Of a stretch of 63,360 nt of DNA, positions 1-10,000 are shown piece after piece. The translations under genes were made by a program, and so were the position numbers. The notes below the pieces were generated by a model. It was not told where the DNA came from. It saw nothing but the letters and a program-made list of their open reading frames with translations, and did no database searches. Numbering within the stretch: position 1 is the stretch's first letter; every line of letters begins with the position of its first letter. This DNA is from Pseudomonadota bacterium (lineage in GTDB: Bacteria > Desulfobacterota > Desulfobacteria > Desulfobacterales > Desulfosarcinaceae), in assembly GCA_023435265.1 (NCBI GenBank), contig JAEYRZ010000168.1:1-63360 (forward strand). The letters are read 5' to 3'.

Positions 1-567
1 GACCACTGCGCCGAAGACCTCGAGCTTTTTGCCCGGTTCGTGGACAAGAACTTGAAGGCCACCCTTGCGAACACGGCCGGGTCACGTTTCGAGCGGATAC
101 CCTACCGCGAGGCGGTGACCCTTTTGACCCAGAGCGGACGCCGGTTCGAATATCCGATTGCCCCGGGGATCGACCTGCAATCGGAGCACGAGCGTTTTCT
201 GACCGAGGATTATTTCAAGAAGCCGGTAATCGTCTATAACTTCCCCAAAACGATCAAACCCTTTTACATGCGTTTGAACGACGACGATGAGACGGTGGCC
301 TCCATGGATGTCCTGGTGCCGGGTATCGGCGAAATCATCGGGGGCAGTCAGCGCGAGGAGCGGCTGGATATTCTGACGGAACGCATGGCATCCAGCGGTA
401 TGCGGCGCGAGGATTACTGGTGGTACCTGGAATCGCGGCTTTTCGGCAGCGTGCCGCACAGCGGCTTTGGCATGGGTTTCGAACGGGTCCTGATGATGGT
501 CACCGGGATCAACAATATCCGCGACGTGATTCCGTTCCCGCGCACGCCGAAGAATATCGAATTTTAG
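1..567 (+). CDS. asnS: Asparaginyl-tRNA synthetase, C-terminal part (5' end outside window)
   Basis: This is the end of a class II aminoacyl-tRNA synthetase that charges tRNA-Asn in the cytoplasm. The frame is open from base 1, so the gene enters the window from the left; about 188 residues are present. The C-terminus carries the class II motif 3 region, GFGMGFERVLMMV, and ends in the FPRTPKNIEF tail typical of AsnRS. The segment EIIGGSQREERLDIL just before it is also usual for AsnRS/AspRS. AspRS is the main alternative, but its tail differs. No intrinsic terminator is obvious in the roughly 110 bases before the convergent thymidylate synthase gene. Confidence 0.93.
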   Translation, partial: DHCAEDLELFARFVDKNLKATLANTAGSRFERIPYREAVTLLTQSGRRFEYPIAPGIDLQSEHERFLTEDYFKKPVIVYNFPKTIKPFYMRLNDDDETVASMDVLVPGIGEIIGGSQREERLDILTERMASSGMRREDYWWYLESRLFGSVPHSGFGMGFERVLMMVTGINNIRDVIPFPRTPKNIEF

Positions 568-678
568 CTATCCGGCGGCCTTGAGACTCGCCGTGTGTAA
601 ATCGCATCGCGATGCCCGCTCGGGCTGCGCGCGGCTGGGCGATGAAGCGAAAGCGGCAGTATTGGAAGTGGATGGCCG

Positions 679-1470
679 TCACGTCCGAAGGCAGCGGAGC
701 CTGGCCAGTTCCTCAGCGTACCCGTACAGGTGAAGGCCCTTGCTTTCGACGATCATTTCACCGTCTTTGACCCCGATCTCGGCCGCCATGTACTCCTTTA
801 AATTCTGCAGGCCGGCCAGGTTGGCAGGCAGGCCGCCCCACAAATCCCAGGAGCGGAAGTAGATGCAGAAATGCAGCGTGTCATCCTGGATCCGCGTGTC
901 GATCGAACGCAGGCAGGGCGGATCGAGCAGGGTGACGTCCGATGGATGCGCCACCTGCAGCACCATTTGATTGTTGCGGTGCCCGAACCGTTTATAGGTG
1001 TCGATGACCCATTCGATCTGGTTGAGATAAAGGCGCCCTTCTTCTTCGCAGACGATCCGCCCGTCCGGTTCGCGCCGGTCGATGATCTCGTGCTGACCGT
1101 TCTGCCACCAGGCCAGCTTGTCGCCCGTAAGCGGCACGCGCGTCAACCGTTCGCCGTAGGTGTAAGATTCGCCGGGTTGCTTCTGACCGGTCATCAGGTA
1201 TTCTATATAGGAGCGCTCATAACCCGGACCGCCGTAAATATAGGAGTCTTCGACCGGGTTGGGGATGCCGCAGCTTGCGGGAATATCCGGCAGCAGGGGC
1301 CGGGTGCCCGGATAGCGCACATGGCCGATGAAGTAATCGTATTCGAGACGGGTTTGTCCGGCATAGGAACCCCGGTCGATGTTGAAGCGGCGGCCATGGT
1401 CGAGGATATCATGTACGGCCTGGAACCAGAGATCGGGTAAATCACGCGCGGTGATCTGGTGGAGTTGCAT
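679..1470 (-). CDS. Thymidylate synthase, archaeal-type ThyA family
   Basis: This is probably a folate-dependent thymidylate synthase (dUMP to dTMP) of the divergent type known from methanogens. About 263 residues. Near residue 190 the sequence DPPCLRSID places a Cys after two prolines, as in the catalytic PPC segment of ThyA. Further on, WDLWGGLPANLAGLQ corresponds to the dUMP-binding region and GLHLYGYAEELAR to the C-terminal dLHLY motif. The ATG at 1470 is preferred because GAGGAG lies about 5 bases upstream; a GTG at 1482 would extend it by four residues. A dCMP hydroxymethylase-like activity cannot be excluded by eye. Confidence 0.8.
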   Translation of the reverse strand: MQLHQITARDLPDLWFQAVHDILDHGRRFNIDRGSYAGQTRLEYDYFIGHVRYPGTRPLLPDIPASCGIPNPVEDSYIYGGPGYERSYIEYLMTGQKQPGESYTYGERLTRVPLTGDKLAWWQNGQHEIIDRREPDGRIVCEEEGRLYLNQIEWVIDTYKRFGHRNNQMVLQVAHPSDVTLLDPPCLRSIDTRIQDDTLHFCIYFRSWDLWGGLPANLAGLQNLKEYMAAEIGVKDGEMIVESKGLHLYGYAEELARLRCLRT

Positions 1471-1777
1471 TCGGCTCCTCACGGATTGTTCGGCATTTAG
1501 ATGCGCTGTTTGGCCGGCGTCAATTCCGCTTTGCTTCAGGTGAGCGGATGATCGTACTTCGCTTTACCGATGATCCCTGGCGGTGACGGAAGCGCCCTTG
1601 ACAAGCCCGCCTTTTTTTGCAATAGGTCGCTTGCGTCTGAATACCCCGCGACCATTCCTACTGATCTGAATCATTTGTGCTGGCGTACGATCTGACGGTG
1701 AGCGGATTCCTTTGCCCGATTCAGCGCACCCATTCGAACCCCCGGTGCAAGGCCGCAGGCCGGGGGTTCACTTTTCA
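1471..1777. other. Intergenic region between thymidylate synthase and gyrB 3' end
   Basis: About 300 bases with no credible gene. It carries the upstream region of the minus-strand thymidylate synthase gene and, at 1736-1769, a hairpin just past the gyrB stop. A GGTTCGAAT string on the minus strand near 1735 resembles a tRNA T-loop, but no paired arms fit around it. Confidence 0.6.
1736..1769 (-). terminator. Hairpin downstream of gyrB, possible terminator
   Basis: The arms GAACCCCCGG and CCGGGGGTTC pair perfectly over 10 bp around a 14-base loop, eight bases beyond the gyrB stop. There is no U-tract after it in the gyrB direction, so it may be a Rho-assisted or RNA-stabilising hairpin rather than a classical intrinsic terminator. 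Confidence 0.5.
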
Positions 1778-4192
1778 CTATATATCGAGCGTGCTCACTT
1801 CCAACGCATTGTTCTGAATAAATTCACGCCGCGGCTCGACGTCATCACCCATTAAAACTGTGAAGATCGCGTCCGAATCGACAGCGTCTTCGACCCTGAC
1901 CTGCAGCAGCGTGCGTTTGTCCGGATTCATGGTGGTTTCCCACAACTGCTCCGGATTCATTTCACCCAGACCCTTATAACGCTGCATCTGAATCCCCTTG
2001 CGGCCCTCCTCCATCAGGAACTTCAGTAATTCGCGCTTGTCTTCGAATCGGGCCACGCCTTCGCCTTTCTCGGCATCCAGAATAATATACGGCGGCTGAT
2101 TCAAGGATAGTAAATGCTTCCCGTTGTTCAAGCACTTCTGGTAATCCGCGGAATAGACCAATGCCCGTCCGATCACGATTTCATGAGAGAGCATGGCCTT
2201 GGTTTCGGCCACCGTCAAGGCGATTTCGAAAAGCTGAGTTTCATCCCGCCACACCGGATCGCCACAACTGAAACCCTCTGCTCTGAACACTTCCGCGAGC
2301 GAAGCCATCTTTTCGCGATCCTGGAGAAATTGCTTATCTTCGACACCATGCCGGATCATGGCGTCGATGACCTGCACCGGAATTCCCTGATTTTCAAGTT
2401 TGTTCAGAGTTTCGAAATAGACGGACAATTTGCCGGTCAGATCGAAAAGACGGTGATTCGTGATCACTTCTGCTTGTCCTTCGCCGTCCGCTCCGATCTG
2501 GAGCTTGAACTTTTCGCATACTTTTTTAAGAATATGGTCATTGAAAGCAGTTTCATCCTTGAGATAGATTTCTGCACGGCCCTTTCCTATTTTGAACAGC
2601 GGCGGCTGAGCGATGTAAAGATATCCTTTTTCGATGATTTCGCGCATCTGACGATAGAAGAAAGTCAGCAGCAACGTGCGGATGTGCGAACCGTCGACAT
2701 CCGCATCGGTCATGATGATCACCTTCTTATATCGGATTTTATCGATATTGTATTCTTCATTGCCCACTCCGGTGCCCAGGGCGGTGATGATGTTTTTAAT
2801 CTCTTCGCTGCGCAGAATCTTGTCGAAGCGCGCTTTCTCGACGTTCAGAATTTTGCCCCTGAGCGGCAGAATGGCTTGAAACTTTCGATCCCGTCCCTGC
2901 TTGGCTGAACCACCGGCCGAATCGCCCTCCACGATGAACAACTCGCGTAATTCTGGATCGGAAACCTGGCACTCGGCGAGTTTTCCGGGCAGTGAGGCGT
3001 CCATCAGCGAACCCGTGTTGCGTGCGAGATCGCGGGCGCGCTTGGCCGCGTCGCGGGCGCGGGCGGCATCCACGGCCTTGGCGATGATCTTTTTCGCCAT
3101 GGCCGGATTCTCTTCCAGGTAGCTGCTTAGTTTTTCCAGAACCAGGGACTCGACCAACCCTTTGACTTCGCTGTTGCCCAGCTTGGTCTTGGTCTGTCCT
3201 TCGAACTGCGGCGCCTTGATGCGTACGCTGATCAGGGCCGTCAGCCCCTCGCGCACATCATCGCCGCTGATCTTGGCCATCATATTCTTGGGCAGATTGC
3301 CGTTGACGGCATACTGATTCAGAGCGCGCGTCAAAGCGGACTTGAAGCCGATCAGGTGAAAACCGCCTTCTTTGGTGTTGATGTTGTTGGCGAAGGAAAA
3401 AATATTCTCGGTATAGGTATCGTTGTATTGAATGGCCACTTCCATCTGCACATCACTGCGCTCACCTTCGATGAATACGGGTTTGTGCAGTGCGTTGTGG
3501 TGCCGGTTCAAATATTCTACAAACGATATGATGCCGCCTTCGTAGTGAAATTCTTCTTTTGTATCCGAACGTTCATCTTCGAGGCTGATGAAGAGTCCCT
3601 TGTTCAGGAAGGCGAGCTCCCGCAGCCGGCGCGCCAGAATATCATACGTGAACTCGACGGTCGTGAAGATCGTCGCATCCGGCTTGAAGTGGATTCGGGT
3701 GCCCCGCTTTTCCGTCCGACCGATGACGCTCAATTCAGTGATCTTTTTGCCACGCTCGAAGCACTGGTGGTAGATTTGGCCGTCTTTGTAGATTTCAGCC
3801 TCCAGGCGTTCGCTCAAAGCGTTGACGACCGAAACCCCTACGCCATGCAGTCCGCCCGAAACCTTGTAACTGCTGTTATTGAATTTGCCGCCGGCATGCA
3901 GTTTGGTCAAAACGACTTCCAGAGCCGGAACTTTTTCGGTGTGGTGAATATCGGTGGGAATTCCGCGGCCATTGTCTTCCACGCTGATGCTGTTGTTTTT
4001 ATGGATGGTGACCTGGATTCGATCGCAGTAACCCGCCATCGCCTCATCGATGCTGTTATCCACCACCTCATAGACCAGGTGGTGCAGGCCGGCGATATCA
4101 ATATTTCCGATATACATGGAAGGCCTGAGCCTTACCGGCTCCAGCCCTTCCAGCACATCGATGCTGCTTGCATCATATTTAACGGTATCCAT
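1778..4192 (-). CDS. gyrB: DNA gyrase subunit B
   Basis: ATPase subunit of the type II topoisomerase that introduces negative supercoils. 804 residues, the normal long form. The GHKL ATPase elements are present: YEVVDNSIDEA near residue 42, DNGRGIP near 76 and GGLHGVGVSVVNALS near 115. The TOPRIM domain follows with ELFIVEGDSAGG and PLRGKILNVEKA around 415-460 and MTDADVDGSHIRTL near 500. The tail MQRYKGLGEMN...LWETTMNP is the usual GyrB/ParE end. It starts nine bases after dnaN stops, so the two are co-transcribed. ParE is less likely because of gene order with dnaN. Confidence 0.97.
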   Translation of the reverse strand: MDTVKYDASSIDVLEGLEPVRLRPSMYIGNIDIAGLHHLVYEVVDNSIDEAMAGYCDRIQVTIHKNNSISVEDNGRGIPTDIHHTEKVPALEVVLTKLHAGGKFNNSSYKVSGGLHGVGVSVVNALSERLEAEIYKDGQIYHQCFERGKKITELSVIGRTEKRGTRIHFKPDATIFTTVEFTYDILARRLRELAFLNKGLFISLEDERSDTKEEFHYEGGIISFVEYLNRHHNALHKPVFIEGERSDVQMEVAIQYNDTYTENIFSFANNINTKEGGFHLIGFKSALTRALNQYAVNGNLPKNMMAKISGDDVREGLTALISVRIKAPQFEGQTKTKLGNSEVKGLVESLVLEKLSSYLEENPAMAKKIIAKAVDAARARDAAKRARDLARNTGSLMDASLPGKLAECQVSDPELRELFIVEGDSAGGSAKQGRDRKFQAILPLRGKILNVEKARFDKILRSEEIKNIITALGTGVGNEEYNIDKIRYKKVIIMTDADVDGSHIRTLLLTFFYRQMREIIEKGYLYIAQPPLFKIGKGRAEIYLKDETAFNDHILKKVCEKFKLQIGADGEGQAEVITNHRLFDLTGKLSVYFETLNKLENQGIPVQVIDAMIRHGVEDKQFLQDREKMASLAEVFRAEGFSCGDPVWRDETQLFEIALTVAETKAMLSHEIVIGRALVYSADYQKCLNNGKHLLSLNQPPYIILDAEKGEGVARFEDKRELLKFLMEEGRKGIQMQRYKGLGEMNPEQLWETTMNPDKRTLLQVRVEDAVDSDAIFTVLMGDDVEPRREFIQNNALEVSTLDI

Positions 4193-4201
4193 AGTTGTTT
4201 G

Positions 4202-5320
4202 CTACACTCTCATGGGCATGATGACGCCGAGGTAACTTTTATCTTCGGCGCCATGAATCAGACACGGTTTGTCTTCGCTGATAATGTCGACCAGAATTTT
4301 CTCTTCATCGATGCTGTTCAAAGCATCGATGAAAAACCGAGGGTTAAACGCCACCTCGATCGGTGCGGCATCGAAGTCGATGGGCATATCCTCTTTCGAT
4401 TCACCGATCTCTGGGTTGGTGGCATCGATGGTCAAAAGACCCTCCCCGAAGCGGAAAAGCGCCGCGCGGTAATTGTCGCTGCACAGGATCGACATGCGTT
4501 TGAGCATGTTCAGGAACGGTTCCTTGTCCAGCTTTACCAGGTGGCCTTCGGAGCGCGAAATAATCTCGTCGTATTTCGGAAACTGGCCTTCAAGCAGACG
4601 AATGTAAAAAGTTTCGGAAGGCTTCTGCACCACAAAATAACTGCCCTGCAGTCCAACCCGCGCTGTGCCGCCGGCGCCTAAAAACTTCGTGATTTCATGC
4701 AGCCCTTTCTTGGGGACCAGAACGCTTTCCGAACGCTGCAGCACGCTTGGGCCGCCGTATGCCAGGTCGCTCTTGGAAAGACGGCTGCCGTCGGTTGAAA
4801 CGAGGCGGATAAGCGGCGGTTGCGCCTCGCTGAAGCGTTCGAACCAGGCGCCGTTGATGTGGGCTTTTTTGTCCTCGCCGATGCCGCTGATGACGATCGT
4901 TCTTTCGATCATGCGTTTGAAGGCCGCCGAGTCGATTTCAAGCGCCTCGAAGTCCTCGATCACCGGCGTCTCCGGATAATCGTCCGGATTCATCGCCTTT
5001 AAATGGTATTGCACTTTATTGTTGCCGATGGCGATTTTACGGTTTTCGTTTTCCTGAATCAGAATTTCGTCGCTGGGAAACTCGCGCGCGATTTCATAAA
5101 ACTTGCGTGCACTGATGGCAATCGCGCCTTCCTTTTCGACCGTCGCCGGAAACAGGCCTTCATAACCACTTTCCAGATCCGTGGCGGTGAGGTGCAGGCC
5201 GGATTGATCGGCGCGCAGCAAAACGCATTCCGTGATGGCCAGACTGCTTCGTCGGCCTGCCAGCCCCTGAATCCTGGACATGACATCGAGCATGTCGTTT
5301 TTGTTGACCGTCAGCTTCAT
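4202..5320 (-). CDS. dnaN: DNA polymerase III beta subunit (sliding clamp)
   Basis: Ring-shaped processivity clamp that tethers Pol III and other repair factors to DNA. 372 residues, matching the three-domain DnaN family. The start MKLTVNKNDML, the internal segment EGQFPKYDEII near residue 240 and the terminal YLGVIMPMRV all match the family pattern; the P-M-R end forms part of the hydrophobic partner-binding cleft. It lies immediately upstream of gyrB on the same strand with a nine-base gap. dnaA, the usual first gene of this cluster, is not upstream; an RdgC-like pair is found there instead. Confidence 0.96.
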   Translation of the reverse strand: MKLTVNKNDMLDVMSRIQGLAGRRSSLAITECVLLRADQSGLHLTATDLESGYEGLFPATVEKEGAIAISARKFYEIAREFPSDEILIQENENRKIAIGNNKVQYHLKAMNPDDYPETPVIEDFEALEIDSAAFKRMIERTIVISGIGEDKKAHINGAWFERFSEAQPPLIRLVSTDGSRLSKSDLAYGGPSVLQRSESVLVPKKGLHEITKFLGAGGTARVGLQGSYFVVQKPSETFYIRLLEGQFPKYDEIISRSEGHLVKLDKEPFLNMLKRMSILCSDNYRAALFRFGEGLLTIDATNPEIGESKEDMPIDFDAAPIEVAFNPRFFIDALNSIDEEKILVDIISEDKPCLIHGAEDKSYLGVIMPMRV

Positions 5321-5546
5321 ACCTTCATTCCCTATTTTTTATTTTTGTTAAGAGAAAAGAATATTTTTAATAGGGTTTCCTCAAATGTTCAAAAACGTAT
5401 AAGTATTTATAATGGCTCCATACTTTCTACATGAGGGTGTTGAAAACGAAATTACAGCGCCGTTCATAAAATCACCTTTTTCGATATGCATCCCCCCGCT
5501 GTTCATAACCGAACCTTTTCTCGACAGCCATTTCAGGATCATCCGC
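5321..5546 (-). promoter_or_regulatory. AT-rich upstream region of dnaN-gyrB
   Basis: A 226-base stretch clearly richer in A/T than its surroundings, carrying the promoter region for dnaN-gyrB. A TTATCCACC string at 5551-5559, one mismatch from a DnaA box, lies at its edge inside the end of the next gene. TTCATAA-type words recur at about 5464 and 5502. These are too few to call a replication origin. No clear sigma-70 promoter was fixed. Confidence 0.45.
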
Positions 5547-6095
5547 TTAATTATCCACCGTTGACGACGTGTTTGAATTCACCCACTTTTTAATCCGCGC
5601 CAGCGTGTCGCCCGACCACCCGGGCGCCAGACGCACCCGGATGAATTCCCGGTAGAGCCCGTCGAGGTACTGAAACGGCTTTTCATAGAGATAGAGCTTT
5701 TCCAGCACCATGCCTTCCATATCCTCACTCGATTCCGCCGGTGCGCTTTCAGGCAGTTTAAGCCCGGAAAAACTCAGATTCTCGCCCTTGAGCGAAAACT
5801 GCCATTGTCCCGGTCCACTTTTATAGACCAGATTAATCTCGGTGATCACCGCACCCTTGCGCAATGCCAGCAAGGCTTCCTCCAGGCCGGCGGCATCACC
5901 TTTGATGGTGATGGTTTCGGTCCCGTTGGCCAGGCGGTTTTCCAGCACCATGCGGTTGCCGACCGCCAAATCGACGAAATCAGGATCGGCTTTGCGCAAC
6001 ACAGCGTCGTCATGTTCAATACTGAACCATATCCAGGTCAGGAATTCATTGCCCAGGAAACGATAGCGATTGTAAGCGACCGCGATATCCAGCAT
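5547..6095 (-). CDS. RdgC-family partner protein (C-terminal half type)
   Basis: Conserved protein of 182 residues that resembles the C-terminal half of recombination-associated RdgC. RdgC binds duplex DNA as a ring and restrains RecA. The N-terminal FLGNEFLTWIWF segment (residues 13-24) matches the GREFLTWLWF-like segment that recurs in RdgC proteins. The rest is alpha/beta and ends in LARIKKWVNS. It starts 10 bases after the stop of the upstream gene (stop ends at 6106), so the two are one unit. This looks like a two-gene form of RdgC; function in recombination control is inferred. Confidence 0.6.
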   Translation of the reverse strand: MLDIAVAYNRYRFLGNEFLTWIWFSIEHDDAVLRKADPDFVDLAVGNRMVLENRLANGTETITIKGDAAGLEEALLALRKGAVITEINLVYKSGPGQWQFSLKGENLSFSGLKLPESAPAESSEDMEGMVLEKLYLYEKPFQYLDGLYREFIRVRLAPGWSGDTLARIKKWVNSNTSSTVDN

Positions 6096-6105
6096 CGGTT
6101 ATTTT

Positions 6106-6717
6106 CTATTCGTTACCGGCCGGGGCCAGTTTGGAAAGCGCATCGCGCTCGGCGGAGGACAGATCCGGGGCCAGCGACGCCATGGTGTAAGGAATCCGCC
6201 GCATGAGCTGCACCCTGAACGATTTCGCGAAGAGGGTTTCCAGTTGCTCGTTGGCGCTTTTGAGATTTGAAAAGAACCATACCTCGCCCTGCTCGTAGCG
6301 CCAGACGACATCGTATATATGCGGCGTGGCCGGCATCTTCAGATTGAGCATGTTGACGACATGATCCTTGATCATTTTTTTTTCATTGGCCGAAAGAAAA
6401 TCGCGCCCGCTTTCTTTCAAGCGCCGGGCGCTTTCGCCGGCAAAATGTTTCTGAATCAACTTGTTCGGGATTGACTTTTTATCGACCCGCAGGCTGAAGA
6501 CCAGATCGGTTCCGATCAGAAAGCCGGAACCCTCGAAATAAGGTGTATAGGGATCTTTGAAGCTGGTCCAGCCTGCGCCGAGTTCGGAAGGATGATTGTC
6601 GATCTCCGAAATGGCGTAGCGCTTCAAGCCGGCCGCGATGGTATCGATGATCGGATCCCCGAGACGACCTTCCACACTGTAGCGCGTGACCGAAGTTGAA
6701 GATGAAAGCAAGCCCAT
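6106..6717 (-). CDS. RdgC-like recombination-associated protein, N-terminal half type
   Basis: About 203 residues starting MGLLSSSTSVTRY at the ATG at 6717; the frame stays open upstream to 6924 but that extension shows no family character and runs into an intergenic repeat. The LSANEKKMIKDHVVNMLNL stretch (near residue 100) and WFFSNLKSANEQLETLF (near 145) match the short RdgC-like proteins of delta-proteobacteria. It pairs with the following gene. The expected role is nucleoid- or recombination-associated DNA binding; no catalytic motif is visible. Confidence 0.62.
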   Translation of the reverse strand: MGLLSSSTSVTRYSVEGRLGDPIIDTIAAGLKRYAISEIDNHPSELGAGWTSFKDPYTPYFEGSGFLIGTDLVFSLRVDKKSIPNKLIQKHFAGESARRLKESGRDFLSANEKKMIKDHVVNMLNLKMPATPHIYDVVWRYEQGEVWFFSNLKSANEQLETLFAKSFRVQLMRRIPYTMASLAPDLSSAERDALSKLAPAGNE

Positions 6718-7048
6718 ATACAACCCATTGTATTTGTTTCGATTAAAAGTGCATATATATAGACCATTTCCCCTTTGATTACAAGGAGTTTTTAAAATCA
6801 CGGCCGGCGCCTCAGGCACTTCATGCCGGCGCGTGTACGGGCCCCCTGCGCGATCTGGCATTACCAAAAGAAATCGTTTATGCCGTTCATCTCCGAACAG
6901 GTTTGACATTAAAGTTGAAGGCACCGTAAAAAGTCCAAATCTGCGGTGCGCTTCATCGGATTCGCAGCGCCTCGGTCTTGAACTTTTACGGCGCCGTCGG
7001 TTTGGACACTTTTTAAGAAATCACCAACTATCTTTACAAAACGAAAAA
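6718..7048. other. Divergent intergenic region with a palindromic repeat
   Basis: About 330 bases between the leftward RdgC-like gene and the rightward EndoQ-UvrD gene. It must hold both promoters. The segment 6718-6780 is AT-rich. Frames of the neighbouring genes stay open here, but without family character or ribosome binding sites. A palindromic element occupies 6920-6995. Confidence 0.55.
6920..6995. repeat. Imperfect palindromic intergenic element (GCACCGTAAAAAGTCC type)
   Basis: The left arm GGCACCGTAAAAAGTCCAAA and the reverse complement of the right arm, GGCGCCGTAAAAGTTCAAGA, match closely, so the whole can fold as a long stem. A further TTTGGACACTTTTT at about 7001-7014 pairs with the left-arm AAAAAGTCCAAA. 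Only one copy lies in this window. It resembles REP- or MITE-like elements; that class is inferred from form alone. Confidence 0.5.
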
Positions 7049-10000
7049 ATGATGCGCTTTATTGCCGACTTTCATATCCATTCCAAATATTCGCGGGCCA
7101 CATCGTCCGATCTGGACCTGCCGCATCTGCATGCGGCCGCCCAGATCAAGGGCATCCAGGTTCTGGGAACCGGCGATTTTACACATCCTGGATGGTGGCA
7201 GGAAATCAACGCGCAGCTCGAACCGGCGGAAGAAGGATTGTTCGCGCTCAAACCGGCGCTGGCGCGGCAGGTTGAAGCGGCGCTGCCCGAGCGCTGCCGC
7301 GCCGCGGTGCGCTTCATGCTGGTGACTGAAATCAGCAACATTTACAAGAAGGAAGGCCGCACCCGCAAGAATCATAATCTGGTGTTTATGCCCGACCTCG
7401 CCGCAGCGGGGCGGTTCAGGGAAAAATTGGATCGCATCGGCAACATCCGGTCCGACGGACGTCCCATTCTGGGCCTATCGGCGCGCGACCTGCTCGAAGT
7501 GGTGCTGGAATCATCGCCCCGCGGGTATCTCGTTCCCGCCCACATCTGGACACCCTGGTTTTCGCTGCTCGGCTCGAAATCCGGTTTCGATACCGTAGAG
7601 GACTGTTTCGAGGACCTCGGCAACCATATCTTCGCTCTGGAAACAGGTCTTTCTTCAGACCCGCCGATGAACTGGAGGGTTTCGGCCCTGGACCGTTTCA
7701 CGTTGATCTCCAACTCCGATGCCCACTCGCCCCCTAAACTGGGACGCGAAGCCAACCGCTTCGATTGCGACCTGAGCTATGCAGGCATCCGCGGCGCCCT
7801 GGACAAAAGTGCGCCGCAAAGCTTCATCGGAACACTGGAATTCTTTCCCGAGGAGGGCAAATATCACCTGGACGGCCATCGCAAATGTAATTTTCGCAGC
7901 CTGCCCGCAGAGACACGCACCTGCCGGGAAATTTGCCCGGCGTGCGGAAAACCGCTCACCTTGGGGGTGCTGTACCGCGTCGAGGCGCTCGCCGACCGCT
8001 GCCAAGCACGCAAACCCGCCGACGCGCCTGGTTTCGAGCACCTCGTGCCGCTCGCCGATCTCCTGGCCGAAGTCCTTCAGACCGGGACACAAAGCAAACG
8101 GGTGGCCCAAGCCTACACCAACCTGCTGCAGCGGCTGGGCCCTGAATTCGAAATCCTGCGCACCGTCGACTGCGAAGCCATCGCCGGCTGCGGTCAGCCG
8201 CTGCTGGCCGAGGCGGTTCGCCGCATGCGCGCCGGAAAAGTGCGTTTCGAGCCCGGCTACGACGGGGCGTTCGGCCGCCTGCAGCTCTTCAATGCCTCGG
8301 AACGGCTCGCATTGTGCGGCCAGGAAAGCCTTTTCGAGAGCTGCCGCCCGGATCCACCGCCCTTGACTGTCGATGCCGCGGCCCCCGCAGCGCCGCGTTC
8401 AAATGAAAAAGCACCGCCGGCAGACCCGTCAGAAGGCGTACGATTGCCTGCCGACTCCTGCGAATGGCGCCTGAACCCCGAACAGCAGGCGGCGCTGGAT
8501 CACCTTCGGGGCCCCTTGATGATCGTGGCCGGCCCGGGCACAGGCAAGACGCGCACCATCACCTGCCGGATGGCCGCGCTGATCCGAAGCGGCCGCGCCG
8601 CTCCGCAAAACATTCTGGCCGTCACGTTCACCAACCGCGCCGCCGACGAGATGCGGACACGCCTCGCGGCCATGCTCGGCCCGCAGGCCCGCCTGCCGCT
8701 GGTCGCCACTTTTCATGGATTATGCTGGGGGCTCCTGCGTGAATTCGAGGAGCGACCCCAAGGCGCCGCAATCGCCGATGAGCACCTGCGCCGGGACGTG
8801 CTGCACGATGCGCTCGAGCTGCTCAAGACTGCCGGTGAGGTGATCGACCTTCCGGCCGAGGTCCTTCTCGAACGGATCATCTTCGCCAAGCAGCGCCTGC
8901 TCGGCCCCCGGGACGATCCGCGGAACGCCGACCCGCAAACCATGCCGCTGCCGCCGGCCAAGGTGTACGTCGCCTATCAGGAACTTCTCGAAATACAGGG
9001 GCTCTATGATTTCGAGGACCTGATTTTGGCCACGGTTCAGAATCTCAGCCGCGACCGCGTTTTGAGGAGCGAATTGCGGCGGCGTTTCAGCCACATTTTC
9101 GTGGATGAATTCCAGGATATCAACTATGGGCAGTACGAACTGCTGCGCCGACTGGCGCCGCAAACGGCCGACCTGTGCGTGATCGGCGATCCCGATCAGT
9201 CGGTTTACGGATTCCGGGGCTCGGATGTGCGCTATTTCCACTGCTTCACCGAAGATTACCCCAAGGCGCGCGCGATTCGTCTGACCCGCAACTACCGCTC
9301 CACCGAGACGATCCTGCGCGCCGCCGGCCAAGTGATTCACGCCGGCCGGCCGCTTTTTGCAGGCACCCGTGAGCGCACCTATTCCAACATCGACGGATAC
9401 GACGCCGTCACCCTCCTGGAGTGTGCCACGGCCCACGCCGAAGCGGTCGCAATCGGCCGCAGCATCGAAGCCCTTACCGGCGGGACCGGCTATCATGCCC
9501 TGGGCTTCGGCGGCGACGGAGGCCTCGCCGAGCTGCGTTCCTTTTCCGATTTCGCCGTTTTGTACCGCACGCGCGAGCAAGGTGCGCAATTGGCCGCTAC
9601 CCTTGAAAAAGCAGGCCTCCCCTGCCAGCGCACGGATCGGGACGAATGGTTGCAACGGCGCGCGGTGGCCAGGCTGCTCGCGCTGCTGCGGGTGATTTGC
9701 GGGGCGGGCAGTTATGCCGACCTGTCGCAGCTGCGCGACCTGGTCAGCCCCGGACCGGACAGCGAAACACTGGCGCTGTTCAAGCGCTGGGCCTATACCA
9801 AAAGAATTCCCCTCCAGCAGGCGCTTTCGGCCGCCCTGCGCCTGCCCCTCCCCGAACTCACGCTGGCGCGCCAGCAGCGGTTGGCCCGGTTGATCCGCCA
9901 TATCGCGGAATTGAAAAAAGAGACCACCGGACTCGACGCGGCGGACATGGTACTGCGCCTGGTCGAACGCTTGACCGCCGCGCAGGGTCTCGAAACGGAA

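Noticed and set aside
1700..1775. tRNA-like GGTTCGAAT on the minus strand
   Set aside because: The flanking bases do not form T-, anticodon- or acceptor-stems; the string is part of the hairpin past gyrB.
3356..4681. Long plus-strand open frame opposite gyrB and dnaN (441 codons)
   Set aside because: It lies antisense to two certain genes with clear family motifs and has none of its own.
6833..7048. N-terminal extension of the EndoQ-UvrD frame
   Set aside because: It covers an intergenic palindromic repeat and lacks similarity; the PHP domain begins at the ATG pair at 7049.
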